Below are positions 1 to 5,056 of a stretch of 6,012 bases of DNA, in pieces (position 1 is the stretch's first letter; every line of letters begins with the position of its first letter). Made by a program: the position numbers and the translations under genes. This DNA comes from Myxococcales bacterium (GTDB taxonomy: Bacteria; Myxococcota; Bradymonadia; UBA7976; UBA1532), in NCBI GenBank assembly GCA_020430675.1, contig JAGQJJ010000277.1:1-6012 (forward strand), written 5' to 3'. Below the pieces are notes generated by a model, which searched no databases, was not told the DNA's origin, and was given only the letters and a program-made list of their open reading frames with translations.

Positions 1-521
1 GTGCGGATCGTATCGAGCTGCGTGCGCACGCTGCCGTCGTAGATGCGGCCGGCGATGCGGGTGATCACGCCACCGAGCAGCTCGGGGTCTTCTTCCTGCT
101 CGACGATGACCTGCTGCCCGGTGGCCTTTTGCAGCATCATCCGCAGGCGATTGAGGTCGGGTTCGGCCAGCTTGCGCGCCACGGTGACCCGCGCCCGGAC
201 CCGGCCGGCATGCGCGTCGGCCAGCTCATGGTACGAGGTCGTGATCTCGGGCAGGACGCCGATGCGATCCCGATCCACCAGAAAAAACAGAAAGTTGCGG
301 CAAATCGGGCTGACCATGACCCGGCGCAGCAGCTCCGCGAGCACGCCCTTGCGCGCCTCGGCCCCGAACTTCGGGTTGCGGAAGAGCTGGCGGACCTCGT
401 CGAACGTGAACAGCTCGGCGACCCGGTCCAGCTCGCGGCCGAGTTGCTCGAAGTTCTTCCGCTCGATCCCGATGTCGAGCAGCGCCCGAGCGTAGCGTTC
501 GGCGATCAGCGACGCGCGCAC
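1..521 (-). CDS. atpH: F-type ATP synthase subunit delta (3' end cut by window edge)
   Basis: Delta subunit of F1, the cap that ties the top of the alpha3-beta3 head to the b-type stalk. Translating the minus strand from a GTG at 519-521 gives 173 codons before the window ends. Recognisable family features are the N-terminal helix start SLIAERYARALLDI (residues 4-17), the segment NFLFFLVDRDRIGVLPEI (76-93) and the C-terminal signature DPELLGGVITRIAGRIYDGS (145-164), followed by RTQLDTIR. The family is usually about 175-185 residues, so only a few codons are missing. The GTG start is supported by a strong Shine-Dalgarno (GGGAGG, top-strand CCTCCC at 530-535) eight bases upstream and by its position just before the conserved first helix. 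It follows the b gene by 27 bases and belongs to the same operon. The next gene off the left edge is expected to be atpA. Identity is secure from the motifs. Confidence 0.95.
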   Translation of the reverse strand, partial: MRASLIAERYARALLDIGIERKNFEQLGRELDRVAELFTFDEVRQLFRNPKFGAEARKGVLAELLRRVMVSPICRNFLFFLVDRDRIGVLPEITTSYHELADAHAGRVRARVTVARKLAEPDLNRLRMMLQKATGQQVIVEQEEDPELLGGVITRIAGRIYDGSVRTQLDTIR

Positions 522-529
522 GGTGGGTT

Positions 530-535
530 CCTCCC
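530..535 (-). promoter_or_regulatory. Ribosome binding site deciding the GTG start of atpH
   Basis: GGGAGG on the minus strand, eight bases before the GTG at 519-521, inside the 27-base gap after the b-subunit stop. It supports the non-ATG start, since no ATG lies nearby in frame. Confidence 0.7.
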
Positions 536-548
536 AGAACGACGGGGC

Positions 549-1109
549 TCAGGCCCCGAGGGTCTCCTCGAGCTTGCCGAAGTACTCTTCCGTCAGCCGC
601 CGATGTTCCAGCGGGCCGACCTGGGCCCGAATCGCCTTCTCGGCCGCGGCGATGGCGAGGTCGATGACCTCGGCCTCCAGCCGCGTCCGGGCGCGGGCGA
701 CTTCGTTCTCGGCGGTCCGCTCGGCCTCGCGCTTGATGCGCTCGGCTTCGGCTTCGGCTTCGGCGATGATGCGCTGCTTCTCGGCCTCGCCATCGGCGCG
801 GTACTGCGCGAGCAACTCATCGGCCTGCTTCTCCAGGCCGGCGAGCTTGCCCTCGTATTCCGTCAGCATCGCGCGGGCCTCGCCGTGCAGGCGCGTGGCC
901 TCGGCGATGTCCTTCTCGATGCGGTCGGCCCGATCGGCGAGGCCGCGGGCGACCGGCTTGCGCGCGAACTTGATGAGCAGCGCCAGCAGGATGATCAGGT
1001 TGACGAGATGGAAGGCCAGGCTGCCGAGCGTCAGGCCGCCGCTGGCAAACGCCGGCGTGGTCCACAAGAGCAGCAACAGGCAGCACAGCGACCGTGCGCG
1101 CGAAATCAT
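549..1109 (-). CDS. atpF: F-type ATP synthase subunit b with signal-like leader
   Basis: Peripheral-stalk subunit b of the F0 sector, 186 residues from the ATG at 1107-1109. In order: a positively charged N-terminus (MISRARS), a hydrophobic run at residues 8-20 ending in the cleavage-like AFASGG (21-26), a second hydrophobic segment at about 29-48 (the true F0 anchor), then FARKPVARGLADRADRI (48-64), the conserved join from anchor to stalk. A long Ala/Glu/Arg-rich coiled coil follows (about 60-150), including AEAEAEAE at 116-123, and ends in a typical b C-terminus. The reading frame extends upstream to a GTG at 1125-1127 overlapping the b' stop, but no Shine-Dalgarno precedes that GTG. The ATG instead has GGGAGG six bases upstream, so I chose the ATG. 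The extra leader is known from deltaproteobacterial b subunits. The b' gene ends 14 bases upstream, and atpH follows 27 bases downstream. Confidence 0.95.
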   Translation of the reverse strand: MISRARSLCCLLLLLWTTPAFASGGLTLGSLAFHLVNLIILLALLIKFARKPVARGLADRADRIEKDIAEATRLHGEARAMLTEYEGKLAGLEKQADELLAQYRADGEAEKQRIIAEAEAEAERIKREAERTAENEVARARTRLEAEVIDLAIAAAEKAIRAQVGPLEHRRLTEEYFGKLEETLGA

Positions 1110-1115
1110 CGGCGT

Positions 1116-1121
1116 CCTCCC
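1116..1121 (-). promoter_or_regulatory. Ribosome binding site deciding the ATG start of atpF
   Basis: GGGAGG on the minus strand (top-strand CCTCCC), six bases before the ATG at 1107-1109 and inside the short gap after the b' stop. It favours that ATG over the GTG at 1125-1127, which would lie upstream of this site and has no comparable site of its own. Confidence 0.65.
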
Positions 1122-1123
1122 GC

Positions 1124-1591
1124 TCACGCGTTGCGACCGATGATCTTCTCGACCACCAGCCCGGCCAGCGCATCGACGTGGCCCGTCAGCTCGCGGCGGG
1201 CGCCCTCGAACTGGGCGTCGACCGAAGCGCGCGCCGCGTCGACCTTGGCCGAGGCGACCTGGCGCGCTTCGCCGAGGGCTTCATCGCGGCGGACCAGGCC
1301 CGCCGAGCGCAGATCCTGCCGGGCCTCGGTCGCTTTGGCCCGCGCCTCGGTGAACGCCTTCTCGTAGCGCGCGGCCAGCGCGTCGGCCTTGGCGCGCAGC
1401 TCGGCGGCTTCGCGGCGGGTCGACTCGGTCTTGCGGTCGCGCGCTTCGACGGTCTGGAGGTACGGGTTGAAGATGAGGCGCTTGAGCACCACCATCAGCA
1501 GCAACACGATCGCGAGCTGGATGAAGGCGCTGTAGTCCAGGTCGATGACTACGCTGGCCATCGGCTGGATGCTGGTCTGCAGCGGATCCAT
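1124..1591 (-). CDS. atpX: F-type ATP synthase subunit b' (second b-type stalk subunit)
   Basis: Second b-type subunit, 155 residues, expected to pair with the product of the next gene as a b/b' heterodimer in the peripheral stalk. A short N-terminus is followed by one membrane segment (about residues 20-36, FIQLAIVLLLMVVL). Then comes KRLIFNPYLQTVEARDRKTE (37-56), the b-family anchor-to-stalk motif with its Asn-Pro and Arg-rich helix, and an Ala/Glu/Arg/Lys-rich helix to the C-terminus, ending in VVEKIIGRNA. Unlike the following b gene it has no secretion-like leader. The ATG at 1589-1591 has GAAGGAG (top-strand 1604-1610) about 12 bases upstream, a little far. An internal ATG at residue 11 has no such site, so the first is preferred. 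It is the first gene of the operon as seen here, with a promoter candidate 37 bases upstream. The b-type assignment is firm; calling it b' rests on its length and gene order. Confidence 0.9.
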   Translation of the reverse strand: MDPLQTSIQPMASVVIDLDYSAFIQLAIVLLLMVVLKRLIFNPYLQTVEARDRKTESTRREAAELRAKADALAARYEKAFTEARAKATEARQDLRSAGLVRRDEALGEARQVASAKVDAARASVDAQFEGARRELTGHVDALAGLVVEKIIGRNA

Positions 1592-1627
1592 GGTGCCGCG
1601 GGGCTCCTTCGGGGCGGTGGACGCGGG

Positions 1628-1656
1628 AAGCTAGCAGCAGAGTCCCTGGTCGTCAA
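1628..1656 (-). promoter_or_regulatory. Candidate sigma70-type promoter of the ATP synthase operon
   Basis: On the minus strand, TTGACG (1651-1656; five of six matches to TTGACA) is followed, after exactly 17 bases, by TAGCTT (1628-1633; three of six matches to TATAAT). Transcription would start around 1620, giving a leader of about 30 bases before the b' ATG with the Shine-Dalgarno inside it. The -35 box and spacing are good and the -10 box is weak. Promoters of this lineage are not known to me in detail, so this is a candidate only. Confidence 0.4.
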
Positions 1657-1766
1657 CCGCAAAGGCGCGAGAATGCGGGCGCTGCGCGGCCTGCGGGGGC
1701 CCTTCCTTCGTCAGCGGACATCAGGTACCACAGGGAACCCTGCCCGCCGGCCGCGCCGGGGTGACG

Positions 1767-1801
1767 GATCGGGGGCCGCGCGCCTCTTCGGGGGCCCGAT
1801 C
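1767..1801. repeat. Inverted repeat GATCGGG...CCCGATC before the ABC ATPase gene
   Basis: GATCGGG (1767-1773) and CCCGATC (1795-1801) are exact inverse complements separated by 21 bases. The right arm ends immediately before the GGAG ribosome binding site at 1802-1805. It could act as an operator or as a leader hairpin next to the ribosome binding site. A seven-base match in DNA this rich in G and C can also arise by chance. Confidence 0.35.
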
Positions 1802-1805
1802 GGAG
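1802..1805 (+). promoter_or_regulatory. Ribosome binding site deciding the start of the ABC ATPase gene
   Basis: GGAG six bases before the ATG at 1812-1814. A second GGAG at 1807-1810 is too close to use. The frame is open upstream to an ATG at 1761-1763, but those 17 extra residues are not family-like, so 1812 is the likely start. Confidence 0.55.
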
Positions 1806-1811
1806 CGGAGC

Positions 1812-2735
1812 ATGATCCGGGTCGAAGGCCTTTTCAGATGGTACGGCCCGGTGCGGGCGGTGGCGGGCATCGACTTCTCGATCGGCCCGGGCGAGGTCGT
1901 CGGCTTCCTCGGCCCCAACGGCGCGGGCAAGACCACCACGCTCAAGACGCTGACCGGCGGCCTCGCGCCCTCGACGGGGCGGGCATTCATCGCCGATCTG
2001 CCCGTCGACGGCTCGCGGGGCGATTTTCGCAAACATCTTGGGTACTTGCCCGAGAACGCGCCCGCCTGGCCCGAGATGCGGGTCCGCGACTATCTGCGCT
2101 TCGCGGCGCGCGTGCGCGGGGTCGCGCGGGTGAAACGGTCGGCCGCGATCGAGGCGGTGATGGCGCGCTGCGGCCTGCAGGACATGGCCGGCCGCGAGCT
2201 GCGCACGCTCTCGAAGGGCTACCGCCAGCGCGTCGGGTTGGCGCAGGCGCTGGTGCATGACCCGCCCATCCTCATCCTCGACGAGCCGACGAGCGGCCTC
2301 GACCCCAATCAGGTGCAAGCCGTGCGCGCGCTCATCCGCGAGTTGGGGCGCACCAAGACCATCCTCTTCAGCAGCCATCTGCTCGCCGAAGTGCAGGCCG
2401 TCGCGACGCGGGTGCTCATTCTCAATCAAGGGCGGCTGGTCGCCGATGGCACGCCCGACGCGCTGGGGCTGGCGGTTGGTGGTGGACGACTCCGCTTGGT
2501 CGTTGGAGGCGACGCGGCCGCTTTGCCCGCGCGGCTGCAGGCGCTGGACGGCGTCATCGGCGTAGCGTCAGAGGCTGAGGCGGGCGCGTTTGCGGTGACG
2601 ATGGCGCCCGGCGCCGAAGTGCGCGCCGCGGTGGCTCGCGCGGTGGTGGCTGCGGGGCTCGATCTGCTGGAGCTGCGCCCGGCGCGCGCGGATCTGGAGG
2701 CGGTGTTCCGACGCTTGACCGAGGCGGCGCAATGA
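1812..2735 (+). CDS. gldA: GldA-type ABC transporter ATP-binding protein
   Basis: Cytoplasmic ATPase of an ABC-2 type transporter, 307 residues. It should bind and hydrolyse ATP to drive the permease encoded next. Visible motifs: Walker A GPNGAGKTT (34-42), Q-loop region GYLPENAP (77-84) with Glu where many ABC ATPases have Gln, signature LSKGYRQR (133-140) in place of LSGGQ, Walker B ILILDEP (153-159), D-loop SGLD (161-164) and H-switch SSH (187-189). The block LSKGYRQRVGLAQAL is characteristic of the GldA/CcmA-like branch. After about residue 220 comes an accessory C-terminal domain ending in ADLEAVFRRLTEA, as in this branch. It is the first gene of the plus-strand operon and overlaps the permease gene by four bases (ATGA). 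The gldA name reflects homology; in Flavobacterium GldA serves gliding, but nothing here shows gliding. All catalytic motifs look intact. Confidence 0.92.
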   Translation: MIRVEGLFRWYGPVRAVAGIDFSIGPGEVVGFLGPNGAGKTTTLKTLTGGLAPSTGRAFIADLPVDGSRGDFRKHLGYLPENAPAWPEMRVRDYLRFAARVRGVARVKRSAAIEAVMARCGLQDMAGRELRTLSKGYRQRVGLAQALVHDPPILILDEPTSGLDPNQVQAVRALIRELGRTKTILFSSHLLAEVQAVATRVLILNQGRLVADGTPDALGLAVGGGRLRLVVGGDAAALPARLQALDGVIGVASEAEAGAFAVTMAPGAEVRAAVARAVVAAGLDLLELRPARADLEAVFRRLTEAAQ

Positions 2736-5056
2736 CAGTGCTGGCCATCGCAGGTCGCGAAGTGCGCGGCTACTTCGACCTGCCCATCGCCTATGTCGTG
2801 CTGCCCGCCTTCCTGGGGCTCTCGGCGCTGTATCTCTTCATTTTGCAACCATTTTTCGTGACCGAGCGCGCGACGTTGCGGCCGTTCTTCGAGTTTGCGC
2901 CCTTCCTCTTCACGCTGTTTGTGCCGGCGATCACCATGCGCCTGCTCGCCGAGGAGCGCCGGGTGGGCACGCTCGAAGTGCTCTTGTCATGGCCGGTCTC
3001 GGACTGGTCGGTGGCCGCCGGCAAGTTCCTCGGCGCGTGCGCGCTGCTCGCATTGGCGGTGCTGGGCACGGTGTCTTTCCCGCTCTCGATCGCGGCGCTC
3101 GGCGACCTGGACTTCGGGCCGGTCATCGGCGGGTATCTGGGCCTGCTACTGCTCGGCGGGGCCTATTGCGCGCTGGGGCTGCTGATCAGCGCGCTCACCA
3201 GCAACCAGATCATCGCCTTCATCGGCGGCTTTCTGCTGTGCTTTGCGTTTTATATCGTCGGCCGCGCCGCGCCGCTGGTGCCGCCGGCGTTGGCGGGCAT
3301 CGCCGAGTTCATCAGCTTTGATCAGCGCTTCGCCGCCGTCGCCCGCGGCGTTCTCGACCTGCGCGATGTGGCCTTTTTTGTCGCGGTGACGCTCGCCGGG
3401 CTTGGCGCGACCGCGGAAGTGCTGCACGCGCGGCGCTGGCGGGGCGGCGCGACGCGGCGGCCGCGCGTCGAGGCGGCGCTGGCGCTCGGGTTGCTCGCGA
3501 TCATCGCGGTGCTGCTCAACACCGTGGCCGGTCAGCACCCGGCGCGGCTCGACCTGACCGCCGACGGCCGCTATACGCTGGCGCCGATCACGCTGCTGTT
3601 GCTCGACGAGCTCGACGGGCCCATCGAAGCGCGGGCCTTTCTGCCTTCGCGCGTGCAGGCACCCTACGCGGCGGTCGTGCGGGCGATGGCCGACAAATTG
3701 GAGGAGTACCGTGCAGCCAGCGGGGGCCGGCTTCGGGTCTGGACGCGCGACCCGACCGATCCGCTCGACGACGCGGCGCGGGCCGAGCTGGCGGAAGAGG
3801 CGGCCGGGCATGGCATCGCTCAGGCCGATCTGCAGATCATCGAAGCCGACCGGCGCGTGCGGCAGCGCGTCTGGTACGGCGTGGCGTTGCTCTATCGCGA
3901 CCGGCAGGTGGTGGTGCCGCCGGTCGAGCGCGCGGCCGACGTGGAGTTTGCGCTGACGCGGGCGCTGCGCGAGGCGGTGCGCGGGCCGGCGCAACGGCCG
4001 ACCATCGGCGTGGCGACCGGGCACGGCGAGGTGAACCTGATCGACAGCCCGCTCGCGCCCTTGCTGGAGAGCAGCGGCGCATTGCAGAGCGTGTCGCTCA
4101 ACGGCGAGGCCGTGCCGCCCGAGGTCGACGCGCTGGTGATCGTGGGCCCGAGGCGGCGGTACTCCGAGCGCACGCGCTACGTGATCGACCAGTTTCTGCT
4201 GCGCGGCAAGGCGTTGGTGGCGCTGCTCGACTTCCGCCCACCGAGCGAGGTCTTCCCCGAGGTGCTGGTGCCGGTGACCTCGGGGTTGGAGCCCTTGTTG
4301 GCCGATTACGGGCTGGTCATCGATGAGACGCGCACGGTGCTCGACCGGCAGCGCGCGCTGCCGGCGCCGATCGGGCGCGACGCGCGCGGGCAGGTGGTAA
4401 CGGTGCATCATCCGCTCTTTGTGCGCATGGATGATCTCGATCGTGACCATTCGGTCACATCAACATTGCCCGCGCTGCCGATGCCGTTTGCCGCGCCGAT
4501 CGACGCCTCGACGGCCGCCGTGAAGGGCTTGCGCGTCGAGCCACTGGTTCGCTCGGGCGCCGGCTCGGTGCTGCGACGCGAGGTACGCGCGCTCGACCCG
4601 ACGCCGTTGGCCGAGCCGCCCGCTGATCCCGAGCTGGAGCGTCCAGGGCCGGCGGTCGTGGCGGTGGCGGCGCGCGGCACGCTGACGTCGGCGTTTGCCG
4701 GCAAGGCGCACCCCGCGCCGCCGACCGCGGAGAACCCGCTGGGCCCGCCGACACGGCCCGATCCGCCGTTTGTTGAGAACGCCCAGGGCGAGGCGAAGCT
4801 GGTCGTGGCGACGAGTGGCACTCGGCTGCTGGCCACCGGGCAGAACGCGCTCGTCTTCCTGCAGAACGCGATCGATTGGGCGGTGACCGACACCGATCTG
4901 GCGGCGCTGCGGGCGCGGGGGGCTGATGATCCGCCGCTGGCACCGACCGATGGCGCGGTGCGGGCCTGGGTGAAGTACGGCAACCTGCTCGGCCCGTCGC
5001 TGCTGTTGTGGCTGCTGGGCCTGATGCGCCGGGCGCGTCGACGGAGGGCGGCGTGA
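2732..5056 (+). CDS. gldFG: Fused GldF-GldG protein: ABC-2 type permease plus GldG auxiliary domain
   Basis: Membrane partner of the upstream ATPase, 774 residues. Residues 1-232 are an ABC-2 permease of GldF type with about six membrane segments (near 20-40, 54-70, 99-121, 131-153, 160-177, 212-232). Its family motifs are EERRVGTLEVLLSWPVSDW (74-92) and LISALTSNQIIAFIGGF (151-167). A basic linker (233-245) leads into a GldG-type half: membrane anchor 246-267, then DLTADGRYTLAPIT (274-287), a large presumably extracytoplasmic domain containing ATGHGE (428-433) and VDALVIVGP (465-473), a Pro-rich stretch (about 618-682), a closing LFAT-like segment LLATGQNALVFLQNAIDW (699-716), a second anchor (about 750-765) and a basic tail. 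GldF and GldG are separate proteins in Flavobacterium; here they are one continuous frame. The start overlaps the ATPase stop, with GAGG at 2721-2724. The next gene overlaps its stop. Substrate unknown; in some lineages GldG-like domains accompany envelope or motility functions. Confidence 0.9.
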   Translation: MTVLAIAGREVRGYFDLPIAYVVLPAFLGLSALYLFILQPFFVTERATLRPFFEFAPFLFTLFVPAITMRLLAEERRVGTLEVLLSWPVSDWSVAAGKFLGACALLALAVLGTVSFPLSIAALGDLDFGPVIGGYLGLLLLGGAYCALGLLISALTSNQIIAFIGGFLLCFAFYIVGRAAPLVPPALAGIAEFISFDQRFAAVARGVLDLRDVAFFVAVTLAGLGATAEVLHARRWRGGATRRPRVEAALALGLLAIIAVLLNTVAGQHPARLDLTADGRYTLAPITLLLLDELDGPIEARAFLPSRVQAPYAAVVRAMADKLEEYRAASGGRLRVWTRDPTDPLDDAARAELAEEAAGHGIAQADLQIIEADRRVRQRVWYGVALLYRDRQVVVPPVERAADVEFALTRALREAVRGPAQRPTIGVATGHGEVNLIDSPLAPLLESSGALQSVSLNGEAVPPEVDALVIVGPRRRYSERTRYVIDQFLLRGKALVALLDFRPPSEVFPEVLVPVTSGLEPLLADYGLVIDETRTVLDRQRALPAPIGRDARGQVVTVHHPLFVRMDDLDRDHSVTSTLPALPMPFAAPIDASTAAVKGLRVEPLVRSGAGSVLRREVRALDPTPLAEPPADPELERPGPAVVAVAARGTLTSAFAGKAHPAPPTAENPLGPPTRPDPPFVENAQGEAKLVVATSGTRLLATGQNALVFLQNAIDWAVTDTDLAALRARGADDPPLAPTDGAVRAWVKYGNLLGPSLLLWLLGLMRRARRRRAA
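5043..5047 (+). promoter_or_regulatory. Ribosome binding site for the GTG start of the DUF4340 gene
   Basis: GGAGG five bases before the GTG at 5053-5055, placed inside the last codons of the gldFG gene. It supports the GTG start that overlaps the upstream stop by four bases (GTGA). Confidence 0.6.

Larger units (their letters stand above)
1592..1811. other. Divergent intergenic region between the atp and gld-like operons
   Basis: A 220-base non-coding stretch from which both operons point outward. It holds a sigma70-like promoter candidate for the atp genes (1628-1656), a GGTACC palindrome (1724-1729) next to the short inverted repeat CAGGG-AA-CCCTG (1731-1742), and a longer-spaced inverted repeat (1767-1801) reaching to the ribosome binding site of the ABC ATPase gene. 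I found no convincing -35/-10 pair for the plus-strand operon, no terminator and no small RNA that I can support. Open frames crossing it on either strand carry no recognisable protein. Confidence 0.7.

Noticed and set aside
743..764. Short CGGCTT hexamer run within the b-subunit gene
   Set aside because: Only three and a half copies. It simply encodes the Ala-Glu run of the coiled coil, so it is not a separate repeat element.
129..1367. 412-codon open frame on the plus strand across the atp genes
   Set aside because: It runs opposite three well-identified ATP synthase genes. Its Leu/Gly/Arg/Gln-rich product has no recognisable domain.
1628..1656. The same region read as a plus-strand promoter for the gldA-like gene
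   Set aside because: No acceptable -35/-10 pair is visible on the plus strand between 1600 and 1800. I prefer to leave that promoter unassigned.
1653..2429. 258-codon minus-strand frame crossing the intergenic region and opposite the ABC ATPase
   Set aside because: No motif, no ribosome binding site of note, and it lies opposite the Walker and signature motifs of a real gene.
3146..4450. 434-codon open frame on the minus strand opposite gldFG
   Set aside because: It is antisense to a gene with clear family motifs. Its product is rich in Arg, His and Gln with no recognisable domain, as expected for a frame opposite a high-GC gene where stop codons are rare.
4442..4459. CRP-like site CGTGA-N8-TCACA in gldFG
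   Set aside because: The half-site spacing is eight rather than six bases and the site lies deep inside a coding region.
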